From: Clostridia bacterium
GTDB lineage: Bacteria; Bacillota; Clostridia; Christensenellales; Aristaeellaceae
Direction: 5' to 3'
NCBI GenBank assembly: GCA_017434085.1
Contig: JAFRFY010000083.1
Span: 1-40,278, forward strand
DNA: 40,278 bases
Part shown: positions 16,865 through 25,455 of the stretch, piece by piece
How positions within the stretch are numbered: position 1 is the first letter of the stretch
How the letters are laid out: every line of letters starts with the position of its first letter
Translations under genes and position numbers: made by a program
The notes under the pieces: generated by a model
What the model was told of the DNA's origin: nothing
Databases searched by the model: none
What the model saw: only the letters and a program-made list of their open reading frames with translations

Positions 16865-17027
16865 TTCACAGGTGTTCGTGCCAGCGCACGGGTGAAAAGG
16901 GAACGGAGTGCGAATCTCCGACAGGACCGCTGCTGTGAAGCTGAGCTTTCATGTGATGGACCATTGGCCGGAAGGTCGAGAAGGGATATGGAAGCGATGA
17001 AGCCAAGTCAGAAGACCTGCCTGTGAA
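16865..17027 (+). promoter_or_regulatory. cobalamin (adenosylcobalamin-type) riboswitch
   Basis: The closing stem pairs TTCACAGG (16865-16872) with CCTGTGAA (17020-17027). Inside are the conserved core strings GGTGTTCGTGCCAGCGCACG, GGGTGAAAAGGGAA, GACAGGACCGCTGCTGTGA and, near the 3' end, the B12 box AGCCAAGTCAGAAGACC. Binding of a cobalamin represses downstream genes in this class. It is followed by the terminator at 17128-17168 and then by a BtuF-C-D-like importer, which it should control. Confidence 0.95.
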
Positions 17028-17127
17028 GACGACTATCGGCTTCTTCGGACCCAAGAACGATATGTTCCTGATTGAGCGCGTCCCCGACACGCCGGCAAAG
17101 CGGCGGTCTGTTTTGGCGTTACCTATG

Positions 17128-17168
17128 ACAGGACATGTGCGGATGGGAGTCCGGCATGTCCTGTTTTA
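17128..17168 (+). terminator. riboswitch expression-platform terminator
   Basis: ACAGGACATG (17128-17137) pairs with CATGTCCTGT (17155-17164); CGGA/TCCG extends the stem inwards and TTTT follows. It stands 30 bases before the binding-protein ATG, so ligand-bound riboswitch would stop transcription here. Confidence 0.85.
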
Positions 17169-17197
17169 TATTATTTCAGGGAAGAGAGGGAATCACC

Positions 17198-18154
17198 ATG
17201 AAGAAACTGTTTGCACTGCTGCTCGTTTGCCTGCTGGCGCTGTCCGCCGTCGCGGTGGCGGAGGGCCAGTACCCCGTGACCTGGAGCCAGAACCTGGACG
17301 GCAACGACTACGACTTCTCCGTGGATGCCGCGCCGCAGAAGGCTGTGTCCATGTCCCAGGCGACCACCGAGATGCTGCTGGCGCTGGGCCTGGCCGACAA
17401 GATGGCCGGCACCGCCTTCCTGGAGGAGGAGATCTACGAGCCCCTGGCCGAGGACTACGCCAAGGTGCCCGTGCTGGCCGAGAAGTGGCCCGCCTACGAG
17501 GTGTTCATGGAGGCCGCGCCGGACTTCACCACCGGCTGGGCGGTGCCCTTCACGCAGAGGGCCATTCCCGCCGCGGACATCGTGGCCCAGAACATACCGA
17601 TCTTCGTGCCCCAGTCCATGCTGCGCACCGACGCCACGCTGGACACGCTGTTTGATGATCTGCTGATGTACGGCAAGATCTTCGACGCGCAGGACGCCGC
17701 CGAGGCCTACGTCGCCGCCGAGAAGGAGAAGCTCGCGAAGGTTCAGGCGAAGCTGGAGGGCCTGCCGGAGGTGAGCTGCTTCATCTACGACTCCACCGAC
17801 GAGGACGACCAGATCTATACCGCCTTCGAGGGCTACACCACCAACCTGTTGAAGCTCATCGGCGCGAACAACATACTCTCCGGCAAGGGCGTGGACAAGA
17901 CCTGGGACTACGCCGGCTGGGAGACCGTGCTTCAAGAGAATCCGCAGTACATCATCATCTGCGACTACTCCACCTCCATCCGCAACACCGACGACTTCGA
18001 CGCCAAGGTCGAGAACCTCAAGGCCAACCCGGCGCTACAGGACCTGGATGCCGTGAAGAACGGCAACTTCGTGCGCGTGCGCCTGTCCGAGATCTGCCCC
18101 GGCGTGCGCAGCGTGGACGCGCTGGCGCGCCTGGCCGAGGAGATCCATGGGTGA
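17198..18154 (+). CDS. BtuF-like cobalamin/siderophore ABC substrate-binding protein
   Basis: 318 residues from the ATG at 17198 (GAGAGGG upstream). Signal peptide ends near AVAVAEG with no lipobox cysteine. The rest is a helical-backbone (type III) binding protein: PQKAVSMSQATTEMLLALGL, VLAEKWPAYEVFMEAAPDFT, then after a long linking helix CFIYDSTDED and IGANNILSGKGVDKTWDYAG, ending with VRSVDALARLAEEI. It should bind a corrinoid outside the membrane and deliver it to the BtuC/BtuD-like proteins encoded next. The ligand assignment rests on the riboswitch; by sequence alone a ferric siderophore or heme is equally possible. Confidence 0.88.
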   Translation: MKKLFALLLVCLLALSAVAVAEGQYPVTWSQNLDGNDYDFSVDAAPQKAVSMSQATTEMLLALGLADKMAGTAFLEEEIYEPLAEDYAKVPVLAEKWPAYEVFMEAAPDFTTGWAVPFTQRAIPAADIVAQNIPIFVPQSMLRTDATLDTLFDDLLMYGKIFDAQDAAEAYVAAEKEKLAKVQAKLEGLPEVSCFIYDSTDEDDQIYTAFEGYTTNLLKLIGANNILSGKGVDKTWDYAGWETVLQENPQYIIICDYSTSIRNTDDFDAKVENLKANPALQDLDAVKNGNFVRVRLSEICPGVRSVDALARLAEEIHG

Positions 18155-18187
18155 CGATCGGATAAAAGAACACCTTCGAATAATACA

Positions 18188-18216
18188 GCCCGCGGGATAT
18201 TCCCGCGGGCCTCTTT
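18188..18216 (+). terminator. GC-rich hairpin between btuF- and btuC-like genes
   Basis: GCCCGCGGGA (18188-18197) and TCCCGCGGGC (18201-18210) form a perfect 10-base-pair stem, followed by CTCTTTCC rather than a clean T run. It probably lowers or stabilises expression of one part of the operon: more binding protein than permease is usual. Confidence 0.6.
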
Positions 18217-18223
18217 CCAAATT

Positions 18224-19246
18224 ATGAAACGTTATTATCAATGGATCATCTGCCTTGCGCTGGCGCTGTTGCTCTGTGCCACGGCCTTCGGCGCGCTGTT
18301 CTGGGGCGCGGCGTCGCTCGCGCGCGGCGACGTGCTGGACGCGCTGCGGGTGTTGGTCACGGGCGGCGAAGCCGCGAACCCCAACCTCTACAACCTGGTC
18401 GTGATGGTCAGGCTGCCCCGCGTGTGCCTGTGCGTGCTGGGCGGGGCGGTATTGAGCATCGTGGGCATACTGATGCAGACGCTCACCGGCAACCCGCTGG
18501 CGGAGCCCTACGTGCTGGGCGTGTCCTCCGGGGCCAGCGCGGGCGCGGCGGGGGCCATCGTGTTTCGGTGGTTCGCCTTTCTGCCCGTCGGGCGGGTGGT
18601 GTTCTCGGCGTTCGTGGGCAGCTTCGTCGCCATCGCGCTGGTGGTGGCGCTGCAGGGCAAGAGCACCAGCCCCGTCAGGCTGGTGCTGACCGGCATGGGC
18701 GTGTCGGCCTTCTTCCAGGCGGCGACGACGCTCATCATCTATTCCTCGAGCAACGAGGCCCAGGCGCGCTCGGCGCAATACTGGCTCACGGGCTCCTTCT
18801 CCGGCAGCAACTGGGCCGACGTGCGGGTGACGCTGGCGGCGCTTTTGCTGCTGCTCGTGCTCTGCCGCCTGCTGGAGAAGGAGCTGGATTTGCTGCTTCT
18901 GGGGCAGGACGCCGCCGCCCAGTCCGGCATGAACGTCCGCGCGATGCAGCTTACGCTGATACTGCTCTCCGCGCTGGCGGTGTCGGTGGTGGTGTCGGTG
19001 TCCGGGCTGGTGGGCTTTGTCGGGCTCATCATCCCCCACATCATGCGGCGGGTCGTGGGCACCGCGCACCGCTGGCTGGTGGCGGCCTCGGCGCTGGCGG
19101 GCGGGTGTTTTCTGAACCTCGCCGACACCGTGGCCCGCACGGCCTTCGCGCCGCAGGAGATGCCCATCGGCGTGATGACCGCCTTCATCGGCGCGCCGGT
19201 GTTCATACTGATGATCCGGAGGATCTACCATGAAAATCGAGGTTGA
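18224..19246 (+). CDS. BtuC/FecCD-family ABC permease
   Basis: 340 residues with about ten hydrophobic helices. Family motifs: RLPRVCLCVLGGAVLSIVGI near residue 65, MQTLTGNPLAEPYVLGVSSG near 85, and SVSGLVGFVGLIIPHIMRR near 262, followed by a segment with a glycine-rich turn that contacts the ATPase. It forms the membrane channel of the corrinoid importer. The ATG at 18224 has no clear Shine-Dalgarno sequence, as the hairpin 18188-18210 lies just before it, so translation may be weak. Its 3' end overlaps the ATPase gene by 17 bases, implying coupled translation. Confidence 0.92.
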   Translation: MKRYYQWIICLALALLLCATAFGALFWGAASLARGDVLDALRVLVTGGEAANPNLYNLVVMVRLPRVCLCVLGGAVLSIVGILMQTLTGNPLAEPYVLGVSSGASAGAAGAIVFRWFAFLPVGRVVFSAFVGSFVAIALVVALQGKSTSPVRLVLTGMGVSAFFQAATTLIIYSSSNEAQARSAQYWLTGSFSGSNWADVRVTLAALLLLLVLCRLLEKELDLLLLGQDAAAQSGMNVRAMQLTLILLSALAVSVVVSVSGLVGFVGLIIPHIMRRVVGTAHRWLVAASALAGGCFLNLADTVARTAFAPQEMPIGVMTAFIGAPVFILMIRRIYHENRG

Positions 19247-19979
19247 CGCGCTGTCCTTCTCGGTGGGGAAGAAGCGCATACTGAGCGGCGTCTCCGCCCG
19301 CTTCGAGGGGCGCAGGATCTACGGCATCATCGGCCCGAACGGCTCCGGCAAGACCACGCTGCTTCGGCACCTGTACCGGCAGTATCCCGCGAACGGACAC
19401 GTCCGCGTGGACGGCGTGCCCGTAGAACAGATCCCCCGGCGGGAGTACGCGCGAAGGATCGCCGTGATGATGCAGATGCAGTCCTTCGCGGAATCCGAGC
19501 TTCGGGTGTGCGAGGTGGTGCGGACCGGGCGCTATCCCTACAAGAAGGTCATGCTGCCCTACGACCGCGAGGATGAGGACATACTGGATGAGGTCATGCG
19601 CGAGACGTCGCTGTGGGCGCTGCGGGACCGGCGGGTGAGCACCCTCAGCGGCGGAGAGCTGCAGCGAGTGATGTTCGCGCGCTGCCTTGTGCAGCGGCCC
19701 GAGGCCATACTGCTGGACGAGCCGACCAATCACCTGGACATACAGTACCGCATCGAGCTCATGAAGCGCCTTAAAGCCTTCGACGGCATGACGGTCATGA
19801 CGCTGCATGACCTGAACCTCGCCGCGCGCTACTGCGATGACATCTACCTGATGAAGGACGGGACGATCCTCGCCGAGGGCGCCCCGAGCGAGCTGCTCAC
19901 CCCCGAATGGCTCGACAGGGCCTTCGGCGTGCGCGTCGATGTGCTCACAAGGGACGGGGAAATCTTTATCGGGCTGTGA
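19230..19979 (+). CDS. BtuD-like ABC transporter ATP-binding protein
   Basis: 249 residues. Walker A GPNGSGKTT near residue 34, Q-loop MMQMQSFAESELRV, signature LSGGELQRVMFAR near 137, Walker B AILLDEPTNHLDIQ near 158 and switch histidine in MTLHDLNLAARYCD. These match the FecE/BtuD group. GGAGG lies seven bases before the ATG, inside the end of the permease gene. It powers the BtuF-C-D-like importer under the cobalamin riboswitch; no corrinoid-synthesis genes are in the window. Confidence 0.93.
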   Translation: MKIEVDALSFSVGKKRILSGVSARFEGRRIYGIIGPNGSGKTTLLRHLYRQYPANGHVRVDGVPVEQIPRREYARRIAVMMQMQSFAESELRVCEVVRTGRYPYKKVMLPYDREDEDILDEVMRETSLWALRDRRVSTLSGGELQRVMFARCLVQRPEAILLDEPTNHLDIQYRIELMKRLKAFDGMTVMTLHDLNLAARYCDDIYLMKDGTILAEGAPSELLTPEWLDRAFGVRVDVLTRDGEIFIGL

Positions 19980-20174
19980 GGCCTGAAAGAAACGATACTG
20001 TACCAGACCGTCCGACCGCTCAATGCGTCCCGATCCGGATGCCCTTCCTTTCAAATACGACCGCGCAGTCGCAGAGACTGTTTGCAAAATGCCTAACATA
20101 CACGGCCACAATCATAAAGACCGATAACAAAACCAGTCGGTTCGGTGCATCGTGCTTCCGTCATTATGCGCGGT

Positions 20175-21680
20175 TTACATCGCGCCGTCCTTCGTGAACA
20201 CCGTTTTTACCGTCTTGATCAGGATGCGGATATCCAGGCCGATGCTCCAATGGTTGATATACTCGGTATCCAGCTTCACGACCTCTTCAAAATCCGTGAT
20301 CCTGCTTCTGCCGCTCACCTGCCACATGCCCGTCAATCCGGGCTTTGTGGAGAGGCGGGCTCTATGGTGGTATTTATACTTTTCCCATTCATCCACCGTG
20401 GGGGGCCTCGTGCCCACGAGGCTCATCTGGCCTCTGAGCACGTTGAAGAACTGGGGCCACTCGTCCCAGCTGCCGGAGCGGATCTTCTCTCCGATGCCCG
20501 TGACCTGCTTGCCGTCCACGATCTTGTTGCCGATGATGCGCGGGTCCCAGTCGAGCTTGAACATCATGCCGTCGGACACGCGGTTGTTTTTCATCAGCTC
20601 GGCCTTGCGCTCCTCGGCGTCCAGGTACATGGAGCGAATCTTGTAGATTTGGAATTTTCTGCCGTTTTTGCCGATGCGGGTCTGCTTGAACAGTATCGGC
20701 CCGGGGCTTTCCCGCTTGATGACGGGGCCGACGACGGCGATGACGACGAGCGCGATCAGGCTGCCGACCAGGCCGCCCACGATGTCCATCGCGCGCTTCA
20801 ACGCGAGCTGCCTGGGGCTTGCGTAATTGGCCGCGCTGGTCAATACGTCATACCCCGCGACCCTTTCTATGAAGCTTCGGTCGCTGATATTGGAGATCGG
20901 GAGCCGGATATGCACCGGGACCGCCATCTGGCGGCACGCCTCGATCAGCCCCGCCACCGTGGCCTCCTCCGGCGCGTCATCGACCAACAGTCCCCCGTCG
21001 AGCACGTCCCGGCCCGATCCGCGCACTTCGATATCGGTCAGCTGCGCCGGATAGACGAACACCTCATCGACCCATTCCCGGCAGATATAGTCGGCTGCCG
21101 TTTCCAGGCTGGCGACCACCGGTACGCCGTCAATCGCGCCGCCTGTGCCGTCCCTGTTGCTCAGCACGATCCCCGAGTACTCCACATCGTCCGTGTCGCT
21201 CACCATCGCAAGGACTTCCGACACCTGCTTCTCGTCGGCGACGAGTATCATCGCGGCCTTTCTGCTCTTCTTGGCGATCCTGCGCACGATCGGCTTCCAC
21301 GCCATGCGCACGCCGTATCCCAGGATAAAATGAAACACCGCCGTCAGGAATATCGTGATACGGCTGTATATATCGCCGCTCTGCACGGAGAACATGTAGA
21401 GCGATACGACGGCCAGGACCAGCGCGGCCTGTTTCAGCGTCTGGATTGCCTCCTGGTAATAGCCGCGCTTCATCACGCCGTGCATCGTATTGAAGATGTC
21501 GGCGATCAATATATCCACCACGACGAGCATGATGGCGAGGGTCCTGTATACCTCGTTCCCGTAGGGCATGCCGCCGTGCCGGATCGTGTAGGCGAGTATG
21601 AAGGCGATCTGCAGCGAGAATACATCCCACAGTATGAAATCCAGGTGCTTCAGCCATCCCTGATTGTTGCGTTTGTACAC
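20175..21680 (-). CDS. polyprenyl-phosphate sugar-1-phosphate transferase (exopolysaccharide priming)
   Basis: 501 residues from a GTG at 21680 preceded by GAGAGAGGA; the open frame runs 63 codons further upstream without family resemblance. Four to five N-terminal helices, a central Rossmann-like domain (KAAMILVADEKQVSEVLAMV), a further helix near residue 290, then the catalytic sugar-transferase domain: KRAMDIVGGLVGSLIAL, KQTRIGKNGRKFQIYKIRSM, DEWPQFFNVLRGQMSLVGTR, PGLTGMWQVSGRS. It loads the first sugar phosphate onto undecaprenyl phosphate at the membrane to begin capsule or exopolysaccharide assembly. No other polysaccharide genes are near, so it is an orphan. It has a long leader with an attenuator-like hairpin. 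Confidence 0.92.
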   Translation of the reverse strand: MYKRNNQGWLKHLDFILWDVFSLQIAFILAYTIRHGGMPYGNEVYRTLAIMLVVVDILIADIFNTMHGVMKRGYYQEAIQTLKQAALVLAVVSLYMFSVQSGDIYSRITIFLTAVFHFILGYGVRMAWKPIVRRIAKKSRKAAMILVADEKQVSEVLAMVSDTDDVEYSGIVLSNRDGTGGAIDGVPVVASLETAADYICREWVDEVFVYPAQLTDIEVRGSGRDVLDGGLLVDDAPEEATVAGLIEACRQMAVPVHIRLPISNISDRSFIERVAGYDVLTSAANYASPRQLALKRAMDIVGGLVGSLIALVVIAVVGPVIKRESPGPILFKQTRIGKNGRKFQIYKIRSMYLDAEERKAELMKNNRVSDGMMFKLDWDPRIIGNKIVDGKQVTGIGEKIRSGSWDEWPQFFNVLRGQMSLVGTRPPTVDEWEKYKYHHRARLSTKPGLTGMWQVSGRSRITDFEEVVKLDTEYINHWSIGLDIRILIKTVKTVFTKDGAM

Positions 21681-22044
21681 TGTCCTCTCTCCCTCCCGGC
21701 AGCCTCGCGGAACAACGCTTGGAAGCGCGCTCCTGTTTTGCCGGGCATTACGAAGTCGGGTTTGCGAAAAAGCGAGGCCGTCTCGAGGGCCTCTCCCGCG
21801 GCGGCTCATGGCGATCAGTCTGCCACCGTTCCGTTTGCGTTTACGGTCCAAAAAACACAGCTTCGCCACGCCTCGCCGTCCCTGTCCTTCGCGGCGATGC
21901 CGTCAAAGCTGTTGCCCCCAGGCCGCGGGCCGCGCATGCCACAGCGTACCCGTCGCCATGAGTGCCTGTCCATTTCCCGTCTGCGCCCTTGTTTCCGGGA
22001 TGAAATCATTGGCGCAGCCCACCGACCGCGCCGTCATATCCATC
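21681..22044 (-). other. long structured leader of the sugar transferase gene
   Basis: About 365 bases lie between a likely promoter (22052-22080) and the GTG start. On the minus strand, near its 5' end, GGCGC...GCGCC and CTGCGCC...GGGCGCAG are alternative, mutually exclusive pairings, and a terminator hairpin lies at 21793-21767. I recognise no known riboswitch core. A 64-codon open frame at 21815-22009 (minus) has no clear ribosome binding site and I do not call it. No other gene is seen in 21681-22170. Confidence 0.45.
21767..21793 (-). terminator. attenuator-like terminator in the leader
   Basis: On the minus strand GAGGCC (21793-21788) pairs with GGCCTC (21779-21774), then GC and five T (21771-21767). 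It lies 87 bases before the start codon, so transcription reaching the gene must pass it. Confidence 0.6.
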
Positions 22045-22051
22045 CACAAAT

Positions 22052-22080
22052 ATCATAGCATAAACGCCCTGTAATATCCA
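22052..22080 (-). promoter_or_regulatory. promoter of the sugar transferase leader
   Basis: Minus strand: TGGATA (22080-22075), 17 bases, TATGAT (22057-22052) with an extended TGC in front. Five of six -10 bases and four of six -35 bases match. Confidence 0.5.
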
Positions 22081-22170
22081 CCACATTCGATAAATCTTCA
22101 CACAATAGCCCGGGACATCGACCAGCTCGAAGCGCCCCCGGCGCGGCCCGCGCATGGCCTTGATCTGCCG

Positions 22171-22635
22171 TCACCCCACGCGGATGCCCTTGATGTCCAA
22201 AAACGGCGCGGCCAGCATCGCCGCGATGAGCGCGTCACCGCCCCGCACTGTGGCCACATAGCGCTGCGGGGACAGCCCCCGGGACCTTGAACGGTCCACG
22301 CGGTACTCCATCCGCCCCACCTCCTCGTCGTCCAGGTCGGTGTAGACGATGGCGCTGCGCAACAGCTTGTGGATGACCCGGCCCGTCACCGCGACGCCGT
22401 CCATGGCGATGACGAACCGCCGGCCGCTCAGCCGGAGGATGCGGGCGACCTCCTCGCCGGTGTGGGCGTCCGTGACGCGCAGGCTGTCCCGGCTGACGGT
22501 CCACACCGCCTTGTCGCGGTAGACGCGGATCGGCTGAAGCGGCGCGCCCACCACGCGGCAGACCCCCCGCTCGCCGTCGTAGAAGGCATAGGTGCCGGTG
22601 GCGTTGAAATAGTAGCCGGTGAGCGTCATGTGCAT
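22171..22635 (-). CDS. small protein of unknown function
   Basis: 154 residues (152 from the second ATG at 22629, better spaced from GGGAGAG). Alternating hydrophobic and charged residues suggest an all-beta fold (GYYFNATGTYAFYD, RDSLRVTDAHTGEEVARI, GRRFVIAMDGVAVTGRV, then a C-terminal AALIAAMLAAPFLD-like helix: ALIAAMLAAPFLDIKG). The layout, with a short central beta sheet around one C-terminal hydrophobic helix, recalls LURP-one/Tubby C-like proteins, but I cannot prove it. No signal peptide. It is flanked by the sugar transferase leader and a divergent ABC importer and appears to stand alone. Confidence 0.6.
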   Translation of the reverse strand: MHMTLTGYYFNATGTYAFYDGERGVCRVVGAPLQPIRVYRDKAVWTVSRDSLRVTDAHTGEEVARILRLSGRRFVIAMDGVAVTGRVIHKLLRSAIVYTDLDDEEVGRMEYRVDRSRSRGLSPQRYVATVRGGDALIAAMLAAPFLDIKGIRVG

Positions 22636-22726
22636 CTCTCCCGCGGGTCAGTTTACAGTATCATAATAACAGATATCGCCCCCCATTTCAAGCAGGTTTT
22701 CCTGGTCGGCTTCATATAAATTCAAC

Positions 22727-22753
22727 TTGATTTTTCGCGCGGTTTGTTATACC
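22727..22753 (+). promoter_or_regulatory. possible promoter of the NitT/TauT-type importer
   Basis: TTGATT (22727-22732) and TATACC (22748-22753) are 15 bases apart, a short spacing, in an AT-rich stretch 40 bases before the first gene of the operon. Confidence 0.4.
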
Positions 22754-22792
22754 ATATTAAAGTGATAAATCAACAAACAAGAGATATGCCTT

Positions 22793-23572
22793 ATGAAAAA
22801 CAAGCGAATCGACACGACCCGGCTTCTGTCCCTGATATGCTTTTGCCTGATCATACTCTTCTGGTGCCTGGCCTCGTACAGCGGCAGCGTGAGCGAAATC
22901 TTCCTGCCCACGCCCACCGCGGTGGCGCGGAAGATCGTCGCCATGGCGAAGGACGGCACGCTGTGGGCCAACTGCCGGGAATCCATCTCCCGGGTGATGA
23001 TCGGCTGGCTGTGGTCGGTGGTCGTGGCGCTGCCCATGGGCATGCTGATGGCCAACTCGAAGAAGTTTTCCGCCTTCGTGCAGCCCATCATAGAGTTTGC
23101 CCGCTACCTGCCGGTGGTGGCGCTGGTGCCGCTGACGCTATTGTACCTGGGCATCGGCGAGAACCAGAAGTACACCATCATCTTCCTGGGCACGTTTTTC
23201 CAGCTGGTGCTGATGGTGTGCGACACCGTCTCCGGCGTGGACCGCAACATGATCAACGCCGCCCGCACGCTGGGCGCTTCCAGGTTCCAGGTCTACCGGG
23301 AGGTCATACTGCCCGCCTCGCTGCCGGGGCTGATGGACGATCTGCGGCTGACCGTCGGCTGGGCCTGGACCTATCTGGTGGTCGCGGAGATGGTGGCCGC
23401 CAACAACGGCCTGGGCTACATGATACTGAAATCCCAGCGCTACCTGGCGACGGACACCATATTCGCGGGACTCATACTGATCGGGCTGATCGGCTTGGTC
23501 ACGGACTGGATTTTCCGCATACTGACACGCCTCGTGGCGCCGTGGTACGAGCGCCTGGCGGACGGGAAGTGA
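22793..23572 (+). CDS. NitT/TauT-type ABC transporter permease
   Basis: 259 residues, about six helices, of SsuC/TauC type. It starts with LCFCLIILFWCLA-like hydrophobic sequence (LICFCLIILFWCLASYSG) and carries FLPTPTAVARKIVAMAKDG, then ARYLPVVALVPLTLLYLGIG and the ATPase-contact loop with NAARTLGASRFQVYREVILP, and the C-terminal EMVAANNGLGYMILKSQRYL. It is the membrane channel for a small anionic or aromatic compound. Only a weak AAGAGA precedes the ATG. The ATPase gene follows after seven bases and the binding protein after that: permease-ATPase-binding protein is a less common order for this class. Confidence 0.9.
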   Translation: MKNKRIDTTRLLSLICFCLIILFWCLASYSGSVSEIFLPTPTAVARKIVAMAKDGTLWANCRESISRVMIGWLWSVVVALPMGMLMANSKKFSAFVQPIIEFARYLPVVALVPLTLLYLGIGENQKYTIIFLGTFFQLVLMVCDTVSGVDRNMINAARTLGASRFQVYREVILPASLPGLMDDLRLTVGWAWTYLVVAEMVAANNGLGYMILKSQRYLATDTIFAGLILIGLIGLVTDWIFRILTRLVAPWYERLADGK

Positions 23573-23579
23573 GGCGCGC

Positions 23580-24368
23580 ATGAAGGACGATGTGATGCTG
23601 CGGGTCGAGGGCCTGAACAAGGTGTTCGACAGCGGGAACCGGCGGGTGGAGGCCCTCCGCGACGTCAGCCTGGAGATTCGCAAATCGGAGTTCGTGATGA
23701 TCGTGGGCCCCTCGGGCTGCGGCAAGACCACGCTGATCAACATCATCGGCGGGCTGGAGACCGCCTCCTCCGGCAGCGTGCTGCTGGACGGCAGACAGGT
23801 CTCGGGGCCGGGCGCCGACCGGGGCATGGTGTTCCAGGGCTACAGCCTGTTTCCGTGGCTGACGGTCCGGAAGAACGTGGAGTTCGGTTTAAAGATGAAG
23901 AAGCTCCCGGCGGCAAAGCGCAGGGACATCGCCGAGCGGTACATCGAGCTGGTGGGCCTCAAGGGCTTTGAGAACGCCCTGCCCAAGCAGCTCTCCGGCG
24001 GCATGAAGCAGCGCGTGGCCATCGCCCGCACGCTGGCCAACGAGCCGGAGATACTGCTGATGGACGAGCCCTTCGGCGCGCTGGACGCCCAGACCCGCGT
24101 GGTGATGCAGGAGCTGCTGGCGGACATCAGCCGGCGCACCAACACCACCATACTCTTCATCACCCACGACATCGACGAAGCCGTGCTGCTGGGCGACCGC
24201 GTCTACGTGATGAGCCGCCGCCCCGGGCGCATCCGCGAGATACTGACCGTCGAGCTCCCCGAACCCCGCAACCACCACTGCCTGGTGATGGCGGAGTTCC
24301 AGCAGATCAAGTCGCACATCATGGAGATGCTCTGGCAGGAGAGCAGCGACGCGGCGATGGACAAGTGA
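23580..24368 (+). CDS. NitT/TauT-type ABC transporter ATP-binding protein
   Basis: 262 residues of SsuB/TauB type. Walker A GPSGCGKTT near residue 43, Q-loop MVFQGYSLFPWLTV, signature LSGGMKQRVAIAR near 138, Walker B ILLMDEPFGALDAQTR near 158, switch FITHDIDEAVLLGDRV and the MSRRPGRIREI tail typical of this group. It starts seven bases after the permease stop with GTGAGG ahead of the ATG, and ends 44 bases before the binding protein start. It energises import through the adjacent permease. Confidence 0.93.
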   Translation: MKDDVMLRVEGLNKVFDSGNRRVEALRDVSLEIRKSEFVMIVGPSGCGKTTLINIIGGLETASSGSVLLDGRQVSGPGADRGMVFQGYSLFPWLTVRKNVEFGLKMKKLPAAKRRDIAERYIELVGLKGFENALPKQLSGGMKQRVAIARTLANEPEILLMDEPFGALDAQTRVVMQELLADISRRTNTTILFITHDIDEAVLLGDRVYVMSRRPGRIREILTVELPEPRNHHCLVMAEFQQIKSHIMEMLWQESSDAAMDK

Positions 24369-24412
24369 CTTTGCGGCAAAGGCCGCTTAGAATAACGAAA
24401 GGATATGGTATT

Positions 24413-25381
24413 ATGAAGCACACGATGAGGATAATAATTGCGCTGATGCTGGCGGCCATGCTGCTGGCGGGCGCCGCCTCCGCGGAGGGGTTGACCAAGG
24501 TCACCATGGCGTTTTGTACCTGGACGGGCTACGCGCCGATGTTCATCGCGCAGGCCAACGGCTACTTTGAGGAGGCCGGGCTGGACATGGACATACAGGT
24601 CATCGAGGACGAATCCACCTACGCGGCACTGATCACCACCGGCAACATCGACTTCCTGGCCACCGCCCAGGACCCCAACATCAAGATGTACGCCAACGGC
24701 GCGACCAGCCGCTACGTGCTGGCCATGGACGCCTCCCGCGGCGCGGACGGCCTGGTGGCCGCGGCGGACATCGCCACGCTGGACGACCTCAAGGGCCGCA
24801 CCCTGGCGCTGGACAAGTCCGCGTCCTCCTACTACTTCTTCCTGACGGCGCTGGAGAACGGCAGCAGCCTCACTGAGGCGGACATCAACGTCGTGGACAT
24901 GGGCGACACCACCGAGGCCGGACTGGCCTTCATGAGCGGCTCCGTGGACGCGGCTATCATGTGGGAGCCGGAGCTCTCGGAGGCGCTGGCGATCGAGGGC
25001 GCGCACGCCCTGGTGACCAGCGCGGACTACCCGGAGACCATCATGGACTCCCTGGTCGTCAACAGCAAGCTGGCCGAGGAACACCCCGAGATCGTCGAGG
25101 CCGTGGCGGAGTGCTGGTACAAGGCCGTGGACTTCATGAACGAGAACCCCGACGAGGCCTACGCGCTGATGGCCGCGGGCTTTGAGGAGGTTACCGCCGA
25201 GGACGTGGCCGCCGACAAGGAGGGCCTGGAGTTCTTCGGCCGCGAGGCCAACGCCACGCTCAACGACCCCGCCACCGAGCGCAGCATCTACGCCATCAGC
25301 CAGGATATGGCGGACTTCTGGATGGCGAAGGGCGAGTGCGAGACCAACGACATCGAGGGCTTCTTCGCGCTGGTGAAGTAA
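24413..25381 (+). CDS. NitT/TauT-type substrate-binding protein
   Basis: 322 residues from the ATG at 24413, nine bases after AAAGGA. Signal peptide ends at AGAASAEG with no lipobox cysteine. NMT1/THI5-type fold: CTWTGYAPMFIAQANGYFEE, AGLDMDIQVIEDESTYAALI, IDFLATAQDPNIKMYANGA, DLKGRTLALDKSASSYYF, and VDAAIMWEPELSEALA. Proteins of this group bind nitrate, sulfonates, pyrimidine precursors, riboflavin or urea-like compounds; the sequence alone does not tell which, and no enzyme gene is in the operon. Third gene of the importer, closed by a terminator at 25398. Confidence 0.9.
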   Translation: MKHTMRIIIALMLAAMLLAGAASAEGLTKVTMAFCTWTGYAPMFIAQANGYFEEAGLDMDIQVIEDESTYAALITTGNIDFLATAQDPNIKMYANGATSRYVLAMDASRGADGLVAAADIATLDDLKGRTLALDKSASSYYFFLTALENGSSLTEADINVVDMGDTTEAGLAFMSGSVDAAIMWEPELSEALAIEGAHALVTSADYPETIMDSLVVNSKLAEEHPEIVEAVAECWYKAVDFMNENPDEAYALMAAGFEEVTAEDVAADKEGLEFFGREANATLNDPATERSIYAISQDMADFWMAKGECETNDIEGFFALVK

Positions 25382-25397
25382 CCGTTCCCCCACGATC

Positions 25398-25429
25398 GCC
25401 CCGGCCGGCGCGTCCTGCCGGGGCTTTTA
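25398..25429 (+). terminator. intrinsic terminator
   Basis: GCCCCGGC (25398-25405) pairs with GCCGGGGC (25417-25424), followed by TTTT. Ends the NitT/TauT-type operon. Confidence 0.85.
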
Positions 25430-25455
25430 GGATACCCAACAAAAAAGTCATTCTA

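Noticed and set aside
20120..20141. Terminator after the sugar transferase gene (ACCGA/TCGGT)
   Set aside because: Only five base pairs with a 12-base loop and no T run on either strand.
21815..22009. 64-codon minus-strand frame as a leader peptide gene before the sugar transferase
   Set aside because: No ribosome binding site, no run of one regulatory amino acid, and no family resemblance; kept only as part of the leader.
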